Source of the DNA: Hymenobacter lapidiphilus
Lineage (GTDB): Bacteria > Bacteroidota > Bacteroidia > Cytophagales > Hymenobacteraceae
Reading direction: 5' to 3'
Assembly: GCF_013377885.1 (NCBI RefSeq)
Contig: NZ_JABKAU010000002.1
Coordinates: 124,001 to 188,000, forward strand
DNA length: 64,000 bases
Both the position numbers and the translations under genes were made by a program. Every line of letters starts with the position of its first letter. The first letter of the stretch is position 1. The notes beneath the pieces are model-generated. The model ran no database searches. It saw only the letters and a program-made list of their open reading frames with translations, and had not been told where the DNA came from. Shown piece after piece: positions 56,659 to 64,000 of this stretch.

Positions 56659-57525
56659 TCATTCGTTGGGGTCAGTGTCGGAGGGCTGCGGGTCGTCGGT
56701 GAGGATGGTCAGCAGCTGGCCGACTTCTATGGCCTTAGCAGGCTCCTGCAGCTTCTCGAAGCTGAGCTGCAGGTTGCGCAGGGCGCGGCGCACGATGTCG
56801 AGGTGGGTGCAGGGCTGGAAGAAGATATCGTTGGGCGTGAGGTTGAGCTGCTGCACGTAGTGCTCGATATCGGTGCGCGAGAGCACCAGGCCGCGGTTGT
56901 AGCAGTTGATGTAGAACGGCTCCAGGGGCGATTCGAGCTGGTAAGTAAGCACGAACAGGTTGGGCAGGTTCACGCCGAAAACCGGCAGCTTAAGGCGCTG
57001 GGCCACCAGCAGGTAAATAACGCAGAGCGTGAGCGGGTTGCCGCGCTTGGTTTCCAGCACCCGGTGCAGCATGGAGTTGGCCGGCGAGTGGAAGTTTTGG
57101 GTGTTGGCCGCAAACTTATGGGCCCGGAAGAACACGTGGTTGAGCGTCTGGACCTGGTCGGCGGGGTGCATTTCGGGCTGCAGCAGCGTCCAGACCTCGA
57201 AACGCAGTTGCTCAATGGCCCGGTTCAGGCTCTGGAAGTCGGCATCGGGATACTGGTAAGAGTTCAGCAGCCACATACCTTCCAGCAGGTTTTCGGCTCC
57301 GGTTTCGCGCCACACCCGGAAGCGCTGCTGCAGGCCCTCGAACTGCAGATGATGGATCAGGTCTTCGAGGCGCTGCTGCTGACGCGGGTCGAGGCTTTCC
57401 TCCCAGCTTTCCTCCAGAAACGGAATAATGGTTTCGCCCAACGTCTGGATTTTGCCCTCCACGTGCGGGGCGCTTTCCGGATCATCGAGCAAAGAAATGA
57501 GGGCCTTGATTTCGCGGTTGGTCAT
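56659..57525 (-). CDS. Transglutaminase-like SirB1-type protein
   Basis: The 288-residue protein has the N-terminal SirB1/transglutaminase-like fold: FLEESWEESLDPRQQQRLEDLIHHLQF, LNSYQYPDADFQSLNRAIEQLRFEVW, and NSMLHRVLETKRGNPLTLCVIYLLVAQRLKLPVFGVNLPNLF. ATG 57525 (MTNREIKALISLL) is preferred over the longer frame to 57582. The cysteine LTLC and the following His region resemble the transglutaminase-like core, but catalytic status is uncertain. Function unknown. Confidence 0.87.
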   Translation of the reverse strand: MTNREIKALISLLDDPESAPHVEGKIQTLGETIIPFLEESWEESLDPRQQQRLEDLIHHLQFEGLQQRFRVWRETGAENLLEGMWLLNSYQYPDADFQSLNRAIEQLRFEVWTLLQPEMHPADQVQTLNHVFFRAHKFAANTQNFHSPANSMLHRVLETKRGNPLTLCVIYLLVAQRLKLPVFGVNLPNLFVLTYQLESPLEPFYINCYNRGLVLSRTDIEHYVQQLNLTPNDIFFQPCTHLDIVRRALRNLQLSFEKLQEPAKAIEVGQLLTILTDDPQPSDTDPNE

Positions 57526-57675
57526 GGACGGAAGCGGGCGGCAGCTAAAGCAGGAGAAGCCAAAATAAGCGAATAAACACAACCGGCGCCGTTTTCGTGG
57601 GCAGGTTGCCGGTAGGTAACACGTTGGCCGGGTCGTTTTGTTCGGCTGAAAACTGCTATAGCGCGAAAACCCGTT

Positions 57676-58851
57676 TTACAGCTGAATATACATCGGCCCC
57701 ATGCCGCGCCGCGGAATCTTGTAGTCTTTCAGGAATGCCTTCAAAGCTTTGGGGTCGTGGCCGAAGGCGGTTACTTCGGCTTCGAGCTGCCGGATTTTTT
57801 GTTCCAGGTTCGCCTTCATGTGCAGAAAATCAAGCTCCATAGCAGCACGACTAGTGGTGTAAAAGTACCCCCTACCGGTGAAGTTCTGCAACGCCATCTG
57901 CTCGTCGAACAGCTGCTGGTCCAGCTCGCGGACCTGCTCACGCAGCAGCTTGTTGAAGTAGCGCAGCCGGTCTTCGGCCAGGTTTTCGAGGTGGGCTTGG
58001 TCGATACGGTTGAGCTCAAGCTGCAGCCGCAACAGCGTGAGCAGCTCGCCGGCCTTATAGGCAGTCGTGACGCGGGCCAGCAGCTCGGTTTTACGAAGTT
58101 TTTCGGCCTCATCTGGCTCCCGGTCGGGGTGCAGGTGCTTCACTAAGTCCATGTATAAGGTGCGCACGGCCTGAGTGGTGTTCTGCTCCTCGGCCTTTTT
58201 CTGGTCGGCGGCAGCCTGTTGCTTGGGGCTTTTCTTGCGTTTGGCCCGGCGTTCGGCGGCTTCGGCCTCGGCCTGCTCGTATTCCGCCTGCTGATCGGCC
58301 AGTTGCTGGGTCACGTAGGCCTGAAACTTCTCGGGCGTGCTCACGTCGGCGTCCTCATCGAACTCGATGCCGAACTGCCGACGGTACATGTCCTTCATCA
58401 TTTCGGCGGTCTGGGCCTCCAGATCAGCTTCCTCAGCTTCGAAGGCCGCGGCTTCTTCGACCGTGGGCGGCGGGTCGAGCTTATCGAAAATGGGTTCCAG
58501 GTCGGCGTAGCCCCTGTTGAGCAGGTCGGCGCACTTATCCACCACCAAGTCAACAATTTTATTGCGCTCGGTTTTGGTGAGCTTCTGGTGCTCGTAGGCG
58601 TGGCCCAGCGCCCGCACAAGGGCAGCCCGCTGGTCGTGGTGCTGGCTTTGCAGGGGCCGATACTCGTTCTGCACCCGCTGGCGCAGCTGGCCGGCGGCGG
58701 CCCGGAACTCGTTGACTTCCGCCTCGAGCTTGCCGATGCGCTTGGTGAGCCGGTTAAAGGTCTTCTGCTCCTTGGAAAGCGAGTCGGTACCCGGTCCGGT
58801 GACGGGAATGTGGACAAGAGCGGGCGAGGTGGCAGGTTTTTTCTTAGCCAT
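57676..58851 (-). CDS. Coiled-coil protein with an internal J-domain-like segment
   Basis: The 391-residue protein has two long coiled-coil stretches (about 25-80 and 155-225). Between them and the C-terminus is a J-like helix-loop-helix: VRTLYMDLVKHLHPDREPDEAEKLRKTELLARVTTAY, with HPD. J domains stimulate Hsp70 ATPase. Most DnaJ-type proteins carry the J domain at the N-terminus, so its central place is unusual. It is followed by DLLAEN-like helices and ends RRGMGPMYIQL. Function is not known. Confidence 0.85.
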   Translation of the reverse strand: MAKKKPATSPALVHIPVTGPGTDSLSKEQKTFNRLTKRIGKLEAEVNEFRAAAGQLRQRVQNEYRPLQSQHHDQRAALVRALGHAYEHQKLTKTERNKIVDLVVDKCADLLNRGYADLEPIFDKLDPPPTVEEAAAFEAEEADLEAQTAEMMKDMYRRQFGIEFDEDADVSTPEKFQAYVTQQLADQQAEYEQAEAEAAERRAKRKKSPKQQAAADQKKAEEQNTTQAVRTLYMDLVKHLHPDREPDEAEKLRKTELLARVTTAYKAGELLTLLRLQLELNRIDQAHLENLAEDRLRYFNKLLREQVRELDQQLFDEQMALQNFTGRGYFYTTSRAAMELDFLHMKANLEQKIRQLEAEVTAFGHDPKALKAFLKDYKIPRRGMGPMYIQL

Positions 58852-59026
58852 GAGCGGAAGCTGCTGGGTTGAGTGGCCAAATTACGGCGTTTTACGGTTT
58901 TGGCTCCGGTTCCCTTGGCTCCTTACAGGCCTCACCTGCCGTTGCGTTCGGGCCAAGCATCCACCCGGTCCACCGCAACGCCAGTGGCCCGCCGCCCCTG
59001 GTGGAGCTGGCGGGCCGCGGTGTCTG

Positions 59027-59232
59027 TTATTTCCTCATCGCTCTAACGTCAGCAAAATGCTGGAATATCTTGCCGTCTTTGCTAAAAGCCCAGATATTGC
59101 TGACCTCCCGCAACGTCAGATATATTTTTCCTTGCTTGACTTTACGGCGTAGCACCCTATTGGCCTGCTGCTTGTCTCGTTTTTCTGATGTAGCGGTTGT
59201 TACCGCCAGATATGCTGGTAAGAGCGCGCCAT
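59027..59232 (-). pseudogene. Probable frameshifted small conserved-hypothetical gene
   Basis: On the minus strand from ATG 59232 the frame reads MARSYQHIWR and stops. One base out of frame, text such as VTTATSEKRDKQQANRVLRRKV continues to REVSNIWAFSKDGKIFQHF and an MRK end (stop at 59027-59029). The combined pattern (MxRSY..., SEKxDK, RRK, REVSN, KDGK, MRK) looks like a small Bacteroidota hypothetical protein broken by a one-base indel. The family resemblance is from memory and unchecked. Confidence 0.4.
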
Positions 59233-59256
59233 AGACTATCTACTGATTTTGTAGGT

Positions 59257-59358
59257 TCATACGAACTCCTGGCAATCCAGCAGATTCGGCAGCAACGCAT
59301 AGGCAGCCGTGGTTTTACCCGCCCCATTGCAGCCCGCCAGGATATAGAGGGTTTTCAT
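59257..59358 (-). pseudogene. Truncated zeta-toxin-like P-loop ATPase
   Basis: From ATG 59358 the minus strand reads MKTLYILAGCNGAGKTTAA and continues YALLPNLLDCQEFV, then TGA (33 codons). GCNGAGKTT is a Walker A loop as seen at the N-terminus of zeta-toxin/UDP-N-acetylglucosamine kinase-like proteins, which are about 190-280 residues. The remainder of the domain is missing. It is next to the frameshifted ORF above. Confidence 0.7.
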
Positions 59359-59436
59359 AGATGCCAAGAATATGTAGCTACTCCGAAACGCCAGCGCCCC
59401 GCCGCTCCGGATAGAGCTAGCGGGGTGCGATGGAAT

Positions 59437-59973
59437 CTAAAGCACTTTAAGGGAAGACATTATTTCCTTAGCTATCGGCTGCCAAGCTATTTGGTCTTTA
59501 ATCGTGCAATTGAAAGTACAAAGTAAGAGTTGACCATTTACATCAGTGAAAAATATCAGATTATAGATTTCAGTATCTATTGCCGGGGTTACCAACTCGA
59601 TGAATCCTACTTTCCTACCATTTACGACTTCAACACCGCTCTTCATACCCTTAGCGGAAGGATAGAGCTTAGTGAAAGTCTGACGAAAGTTTTCCTCATA
59701 GGCAGCCATGAGTTCCTGGCTAGCCTTGTTCGCAGTCAAGTTCAGCGCTACATTAATTCCTCCTGTGGAATTTGTGTAAACTAAAGTAGGACGACGCTCA
59801 GCCGGATACTTCAGCTTCAGCATTTCCTCCTGCATAATTTCAAATCCTTCAGGAATTTTCAGCGCAACTTTTTTATCCAATAGTAACCTCTCTTCTAGCT
59901 GTATTCCAGCAATTGCAGCTGAAAGGAAGATCAAAGCAAAAAAGCAAATGGTAATGGTGGATAGCTTTTTCAT
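59437..59973 (-). CDS. Exported hypothetical protein, AT-richer than neighbours
   Basis: From ATG 59973 it has 178 residues: signal peptide (MKKLSTITICFFALIFLSAAIAG), then a predicted beta/alpha domain (IQLEERLLLDKKVALKIPEGFEIMQEEMLKLKYPAERRPTLVYT...). Its ending, DQIAWQPIAKEIMSSLKVL, resembles a small DUF-type lipid/ligand-binding fold. Codons are A/T-richer than its neighbours, suggesting acquisition. It lies next to relics of a zeta-toxin-like gene. Function unknown. Confidence 0.75.
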   Translation of the reverse strand: MKKLSTITICFFALIFLSAAIAGIQLEERLLLDKKVALKIPEGFEIMQEEMLKLKYPAERRPTLVYTNSTGGINVALNLTANKASQELMAAYEENFRQTFTKLYPSAKGMKSGVEVVNGRKVGFIELVTPAIDTEIYNLIFFTDVNGQLLLCTFNCTIKDQIAWQPIAKEIMSSLKVL

Positions 59974-60008
59974 GTAGATGTCAGTTAAAAAAAGTTGCGA
60001 AATATTAA

Positions 60009-61637
60009 TCACACCTGAATCACGCCCACGTTGTACGCCTTTTCAATCGGCGCGTGGTTGGCCATGCTGATGCCTTGGGAAATAACCTTGCGGGTTTCGC
60101 GGGGGTCGATGATGGCGTCGACCCAGAGGCGGGCCGCGGCGTAGTAGGGCGAGAGCTGCTCGTCATAGCGGGCCTTGATGGTATCGAGCAGCTCCTTTTC
60201 GGCTTCGGGCGTGATTTCCTGGCCCTTGGACTTGAGCGAGGCCACCTGAATCTGGAGCAGCGTGTTGGCGGCCGCCGCGCCGCTCATTACGGCCAGCTGG
60301 GCCGTGGGCCACGCCACGATGAGGCGCGGGTCATAGGCTTTGCCGCACATGGCGTAGTTGCCGGCGCCGTAGCTGTTGCCCACAATCACCGAGAACTTGG
60401 GCACCACCGAGTTGGCCATGGCATTCACCATCTTCGCGCCGTCTTTGATGATGCCGCCGTGCTCACTCTGCGAGCCTACCATGAAACCCGACACGTCGTG
60501 CAGGAACAGCAGCGGAATCTTCTTCTGGTTGCAGTTCATAATAAAGCGCGCCGCCTTATCGGCCGAGTCGGAGTAGATAACGCCGCCCATCTGCATGGCG
60601 CCCTTCTTGGTCTTCACGATTTTGCGCTGGTTGGCCACGATGCCCACTGCCCAGCCGTCGATGCGGGCGAGGCCGCAAAGCAGCGTCTGGCCATATAGGT
60701 CCTTGTAGGGCTCGAACTCCGAGTTATCGACCAGCCGGTTGATGATGTCCATCATGTCGTAGGGCTTGGCGCGGTCGGCCGGCAGCAGGCCCAGGATGTC
60801 CTCGGGGTTTTCCTTGGGCGCTACGGCCGCTTTGCGCGAGAAACCGGCCGTGGCCTGGCCCCCGAGCTTATCGAAGATGTTGCGCAGATGGTCGAGGCAC
60901 TCCTCATCAGTAGCAAACTTGTAGTCGGTCACGCCCGAAATTTCGGAGTGGGTAGACGCTCCACCCAGCGTTTCGTTGTCGATGGATTCGCCGATGGCCG
61001 ACTTCACGAGGTACGAGCCTGCCAGAAACACCGAGCCGGTACCGTCCACAATCATAGCCTCGTCGCTCATAATAGGCAGGTAGGCCCCACCAGCCACGCA
61101 GGGGCCCATAATGGCGGCCATCTGCACGATGCCCATGGAGCTCATCACGGCGTTGTTGCGGAAGATGCGGCCGAAGTGCTCCTTGTCAGGGAAAATCTCG
61201 TCCTGCATGGGCAGGTACACGCCCGCCGAATCGACGAGGTAGATGATGGGCAGCTTGTTTTCGATGCTGATTTCCTGGGCCCGCAGGTTTTTCTTGGCCG
61301 TAATCGGGAACCAGGCGCCGGCCTTCACGGTGGCGTCGTTGGCCACTACCACGCACTGCCGGCCTTGCACCCAGCCAATCATCACCACCACGCCGCCGCC
61401 GGGGCAGCCGCCCTCCGCCTCGTACATGCCGTCGCCGGCAAACGCCCCGATTTCCACGCTGTCCGCGCCCTCATCGAGCAGGTAAGCAATCCGCTCGCGG
61501 GCCGTGAGCTTGCCCTTGGCTTTGTGTTTAGCCATGCTTTTCTCGCCGCCGCCCAATGCTACACGCTTGTTGCGCTGGCTGAGTTGAAAAAGGAGTTGCT
61601 TGAGGCTGTCTTCGTTTTTGTTGAATTCGAGGTTCAT
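60009..61637 (-). CDS. Biotin-dependent acyl-CoA carboxylase beta subunit (carboxyltransferase)
   Basis: The 542-residue carboxyltransferase joins carboxybiotin to an acyl-CoA. It has GGGEKSMAKHKAKGKLTARERI at the start, crotonase-like text (IIYLVDSAGVYLPMQDEIFPDKEHFGRIF, IMGPCVAGGAYLPIMSDE, LGGASTHSEISGVTDYK) and the C-terminal GAGNYAMCGKAYDPRLIVAWP. The SAGVYLPMQDE/FPDKEHFGRIF blocks look more like methylcrotonyl-CoA carboxylase than propionyl-CoA carboxylase. No biotin carboxylase or carrier is adjacent, so the partner is elsewhere. It could be annotated as propionyl-CoA carboxylase; I leave the acyl group open. Confidence 0.88.
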   Translation of the reverse strand: MNLEFNKNEDSLKQLLFQLSQRNKRVALGGGEKSMAKHKAKGKLTARERIAYLLDEGADSVEIGAFAGDGMYEAEGGCPGGGVVVMIGWVQGRQCVVVANDATVKAGAWFPITAKKNLRAQEISIENKLPIIYLVDSAGVYLPMQDEIFPDKEHFGRIFRNNAVMSSMGIVQMAAIMGPCVAGGAYLPIMSDEAMIVDGTGSVFLAGSYLVKSAIGESIDNETLGGASTHSEISGVTDYKFATDEECLDHLRNIFDKLGGQATAGFSRKAAVAPKENPEDILGLLPADRAKPYDMMDIINRLVDNSEFEPYKDLYGQTLLCGLARIDGWAVGIVANQRKIVKTKKGAMQMGGVIYSDSADKAARFIMNCNQKKIPLLFLHDVSGFMVGSQSEHGGIIKDGAKMVNAMANSVVPKFSVIVGNSYGAGNYAMCGKAYDPRLIVAWPTAQLAVMSGAAAANTLLQIQVASLKSKGQEITPEAEKELLDTIKARYDEQLSPYYAAARLWVDAIIDPRETRKVISQGISMANHAPIEKAYNVGVIQV

Positions 61638-61705
61638 TGCGGGTGGGATGGGAAGTGGGTGGAATCGGGTAGGATGGATCTGAACAGGGTTGGTTAACAG
61701 AACGA

Positions 61706-61822
61706 TGTCATTCTGAGCGAAGCGGGGCGGAGTCGAAGCATCTCTACTGCAATGCGAATCTCGCTGATTGCAACGAAGCAGTAGAAATGCTTCGACTCCG
61801 CTCCACTTCGCTCAGCATGATA
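61706..61822. repeat. Long inverted repeat, family A
   Basis: The left arm starts TGTCATTCTGAGCGAAGCGG and the right arm, 61778-61822, ends GCTCAGCATGATA. The two pair with several mismatches (ATCTCTACTGC against GCAGTAGAAAT). It lies between the carboxylase and MlaD genes. Confidence 0.8.
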
Positions 61823-61871
61823 CTGCTCCCTGCATCAGATCAGACCGTTTCAGATACCAGTTTAAACCAAA

Positions 61872-61897
61872 GAAATCCGCCTGGATGGGCGGATTTC
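61872..61897 (-). terminator. Hairpin downstream of the MlaD-type gene
   Basis: GAAATCCGCC (61872-61881) pairs with GGCGGATTTC (61888-61897). On the minus strand it is followed by a T-rich stretch (TTGGTTTAAACTGG), so it probably terminates the MlaD-type gene. Confidence 0.7.
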
Positions 61898-61929
61898 AAA
61901 GGTAAGCAGATTGGCGGAAGCCGGCCGGG

Positions 61930-62934
61930 CTATTTCTTGGTTTTGGTTTCCAATTCGGTTTCGATAACGGTGCCATTGGGCTTGGTAACCGTAGTTTCCA
62001 CCTCTTTCTTCGATTTCTTGCCGCCGCCGAATACTGAGAAATGCACGTATTTCTTGGGGTTGGCCTGCAAGTCGGAAATCAGGGCGTTGGAGCTGGCCGC
62101 GGTGGCGTTAAGGTTGCGGTAGAGCGTGCTGTCGTTGAGCAGCTTGCCGAGTGAACCCTGCTGGTCGGTGAGCGAGCGGTTGAGGGCGGTTACAGCGCTT
62201 TGCGCCTCGGTCATGGTAGCGTTGAGCTTGCGCATGGCCGGGCCCACGGGGGCATCCTTGAGCGAATCGCTGAGCACGGCGAAATTGGAGGCCACGCGGT
62301 CGAACTTCTTACTAGTCTTGTTCAGATCAGACGTCAGCTGGGCCATATTGGTGGTAATCTGATTGATGTTGCGCTGGTTGAGCAACAGCAGATTTTTGAC
62401 AGCCTCGGTGGCGGCCTGGCTGTTGAGCAGCGTAGCCTGTATGCTCAGGCGGGCGTCTTTGTTGAGGAAGGCATTCACCTTGGTCAGCGTCGAATCGACG
62501 GTACCGAGCACCGGCAGGGCTTTGGCCTGGAAGGCATCGGTAAGGCTGGCCACAGTGTACGATTTCAGCTCCTCGCCGCCATTAAATACCTGCGAGTTGC
62601 GGCCCAGAAACAGGGTAATAGTTTTCGAACCCAGCAGCGAGCCGCTCAGGCTGGCCACCGTCGAGTCGCCCACCGTTACGCCCTTCTGGAGCTCCACCGA
62701 CACTTTCACGCGGTTCCCTTCTTCGGGCAGCAGTTCCATCTGCTTCACCTGGCCCACCTTAATACCGTTCAATATCACGGGGTTGCCGATGGCCAGCCCG
62801 TCCACGTTGTCATACTTGGCAAAGTACGTCCGGTCCGACGACAGGATGTTACTGCCTTTCAGGAAGTTGAAGCCGAAAATAAGCAGCGCCACGGCCACTA
62901 TGCCCAGCAGGGCTACTTTTATTTCTTTGGACAC
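61930..62934 (-). CDS. MlaD-family (MCE-type) lipid-transport protein
   Basis: The 334-residue protein has one N-terminal membrane helix (IKVALLGIVAVALLIFGFNFLKG) and the MCE/MlaD domain: YDNVDGLAIGNPVILNGIKVGQVKQMELLPE, VSVELQKGVTVGDSTVASLSGSLLGSKTITLFLG. MlaD hexamers bind phospholipid for retrograde transport across the periplasm. A long alpha-helical coil follows to the tail (VETTVTKPNGTVIETELETKTKK). It lies 64 bp downstream of the amidase gene on the same strand, a common Bacteroidota pairing. Confidence 0.9.
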   Translation of the reverse strand: MSKEIKVALLGIVAVALLIFGFNFLKGSNILSSDRTYFAKYDNVDGLAIGNPVILNGIKVGQVKQMELLPEEGNRVKVSVELQKGVTVGDSTVASLSGSLLGSKTITLFLGRNSQVFNGGEELKSYTVASLTDAFQAKALPVLGTVDSTLTKVNAFLNKDARLSIQATLLNSQAATEAVKNLLLLNQRNINQITTNMAQLTSDLNKTSKKFDRVASNFAVLSDSLKDAPVGPAMRKLNATMTEAQSAVTALNRSLTDQQGSLGKLLNDSTLYRNLNATAASSNALISDLQANPKKYVHFSVFGGGKKSKKEVETTVTKPNGTVIETELETKTKK

Positions 62935-62998
62935 GGGAGGTCGCAGTTATGTATGAGAGGAGAGAGTCGGCAGCCGGGCCCGTAGTTGCACGGCACGG

Positions 62999-63811
62999 CT
63001 AGTCGCCCGAGCCGGTTTCCAGTTCCTGCTTGTATTCGCGGAAAGCCTGGTAGATGCCCGAAGCCATATACGCCTGATTGGTTTTATCGTTCAGATACAC
63101 CTCCTCCTGCCGGTTGGTCAGAAAGCCCGACTCAATCAGCACCGCGGGCATAGCCGATTTCCAGAGGACCAGGAAACCTGCCTGCTTCACGCCCCGCGAA
63201 GGGCGCTGGAGCGTGGTGCGGAAATGCCGGTCGACCTTCTGAGCGAAGCGCAAGCTGTTCACCATATAGGCACTCTGAAACAGGCTGAACAGGATATGGC
63301 TCTGCGGCGAGGTAGGGTCGAAGCCATTATACTGCTCCTTGTAATTATCCTCCTGCAGAATAACCGAGTTTTCGCGCTTGGCCACGGCCAGGTTGGCGTC
63401 GGTTTTGTGCGGGCCCATCGTCCAGACCTCGGTGCCGTGGGCGGCGGGCGAGGCGGCGTTGCAGTGAATGGAGATGAACAGGTCGGCGTTGTGGCTATTG
63501 GCGATGTTAGCGCGGTCGGCCAGCTCCACAAACACGTCGGTTTTACGGGTATATATCACCTTCACGTCGGGCATTTTGCCTTCGATTTCCTTGCCCAGGG
63601 CCAGCACCAGCTTCAGGGCCACGTCGGCTTCGCGGGCCGAAACGCCGGTGCAGCCCCGGTCTTTACCCCCGTGGCCGGCATCGAGTACCACCGTCCGGAG
63701 CTTATAGCGCACAGGCGGCGGGGCCACCAACTGCGGAGCCGGCGTGAGGGGAGAAGTAAATTCGGCGAAAAGAAGAAGGGTCGCCACACCCAGAGCGACA
63801 ATATTCCGCAC
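62999..63811 (-). CDS. N-acetylmuramoyl-L-alanine amidase
   Basis: The 270-residue Amidase_3 protein cleaves peptide side chains from peptidoglycan. A signal (MRNIVALGVATLLLFAEFTSP) is followed by zinc ligands in VVLDAGHGGKDRG (H47), SAREADVALK (E61) and LFISIHCNAA (H116), and the catalytic glutamate in VLIESGFLTNRQEE. It heads the amidase/MlaD pair and is divergent from the probable LptD gene, a usual arrangement in the phylum. Confidence 0.93.
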   Translation of the reverse strand: MRNIVALGVATLLLFAEFTSPLTPAPQLVAPPPVRYKLRTVVLDAGHGGKDRGCTGVSAREADVALKLVLALGKEIEGKMPDVKVIYTRKTDVFVELADRANIANSHNADLFISIHCNAASPAAHGTEVWTMGPHKTDANLAVAKRENSVILQEDNYKEQYNGFDPTSPQSHILFSLFQSAYMVNSLRFAQKVDRHFRTTLQRPSRGVKQAGFLVLWKSAMPAVLIESGFLTNRQEEVYLNDKTNQAYMASGIYQAFREYKQELETGSGD

Positions 63812-63840
63812 GGAGTTCGTTAGTTGAGGTAGCTACCGGC

Positions 63841-63848
63841 TACCTTTG
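63841..63848 (+). promoter_or_regulatory. -7 box TACCTTTG upstream of the probable LptD gene
   Basis: A perfect TAnnTTTG on the plus strand, 34 bp before GTG 63882. No clear -33 box at the expected spacing. Confidence 0.5.
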
Positions 63849-63881
63849 CAAACCGCCACAAAATAAACGATAAATAACTAC

Positions 63882-64000
63882 GTGGCCCTATTCGCGCCTG
63901 TGTTTCATCTCTTAACACGCTTATTCGGGCTTCGGCCAGCACCAGTGGTGCTGCTTACGCTGCTGTTGAGCCTGGGGTTGCTCGCGCCCCCAGCCCGGGC
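63882..64000 (+). CDS. Start of a probable outer-membrane LptD-type protein (3' end outside window)
   Basis: GTG 63882 opens VALFAPVFHLLTRLFG, followed by a strong hydrophobic core, a signal peptide ending near APPARA; it runs off the window. Only 39 codons are visible. Divergent placement from amidase and MlaD genes suggests LPS-assembly protein LptD, which recurs there in Bacteroidota. The sequence alone shows only a signal peptide, so this is an inference. Confidence 0.5.
   Translation, partial: MALFAPVFHLLTRLFGLRPAPVVLLTLLLSLGLLAPPAR

Noticed and set aside
58852..59026. An intact gene in the 3' part of the 58.9-59.0 kb gap
   Set aside because: Only short frames without family-like text; a GC-rich imperfect stem around 58980-59020 may be a terminator but is not convincing.

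Overview
The window is about 64 kb of dense, GC-rich bacterial chromosome. It carries a SusC/SusD pair, DUF4097 and DUF5916 proteins, CarboxypepD_reg-like outer-membrane barrels, an M56/BlaI pair, a DivIVA-domain protein, and several upstream boxes matching TAnnTTTG, the -7 element of Bacteroidota. Together these point to the phylum Bacteroidota. High GC with this gene mix suggests a Hymenobacter-like member of the Cytophagales; that genus call is inference. No rRNA, tRNA, CRISPR array, prophage or intact insertion sequence was recognised.

Layout. 1-6.9 kb: a truncated membrane/TPR protein, an ABC ATPase, a cobalamin adenosyltransferase, a branched-chain aminotransferase, and prfB with its programmed +1 frameshift. 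7-11.5 kb: a stand-alone SusD/SusC pair on the minus strand. 11.7-16.7 kb: a GH3-family protein, two tandem OsmC paralogues, a small membrane protein and dnaA. 16.9-20.2 kb: a 5'-nucleotidase split into two exported proteins, and a beta-barrel protein. 20.4-24.4 kb: both methylmalonyl-CoA mutase subunits. 24.4-28 kb: an accessory patch with an AlbA/Schlafen-type gene between the mutB 3' end and a degenerate second copy of that 3' end, then an AT-rich leucine-rich-repeat gene, a MITE-like inverted repeat and an ankyrin gene. 28-40 kb: scattered enzymes, the mutase chaperone MeaB and a metallopeptidase. 40-46 kb: a DUF5916 barrel, then a BlaI/M56 pair with three identical operators upstream. 46-52 kb: an ECF sigma, anti-sigma, two DUF4097 proteins and an outer-membrane receptor, in one apparent operon. 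52-64 kb: FolB, DivIVA, WD40, a phosphopantetheinyl transferase, a J-domain-like protein, relics of a zeta-toxin-like ATPase, a biotin-dependent carboxylase beta subunit, an MlaD protein, an amidase, and the first codons of a probable LptD.

How genes fit together. Adenosyltransferase, MutA/MutB and MeaB supply the cofactor, enzyme and protection for methylmalonyl-CoA/succinyl-CoA interconversion, yet they lie in three places 34 kb apart. The carboxylase beta subunit at 60 kb may feed the same node, but its motifs look more like the methylcrotonyl-CoA type. Amidase, MlaD and the probable LptD form an envelope cluster. The sigma/anti-sigma operon and the BlaI/M56 pair are two envelope-sensing circuits without obvious neighbouring effectors.

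The most distinctive non-coding feature is at least twelve intergenic long inverted repeats in two main families (GTCATGCTGAGC...GAAGCATCTCTACC and GTAGGGGCGGGGCTTG...CCGCCCGCCGTT), plus a third MITE-like element and a TTAGCTG heptamer family that supplies stop codons to two genes.
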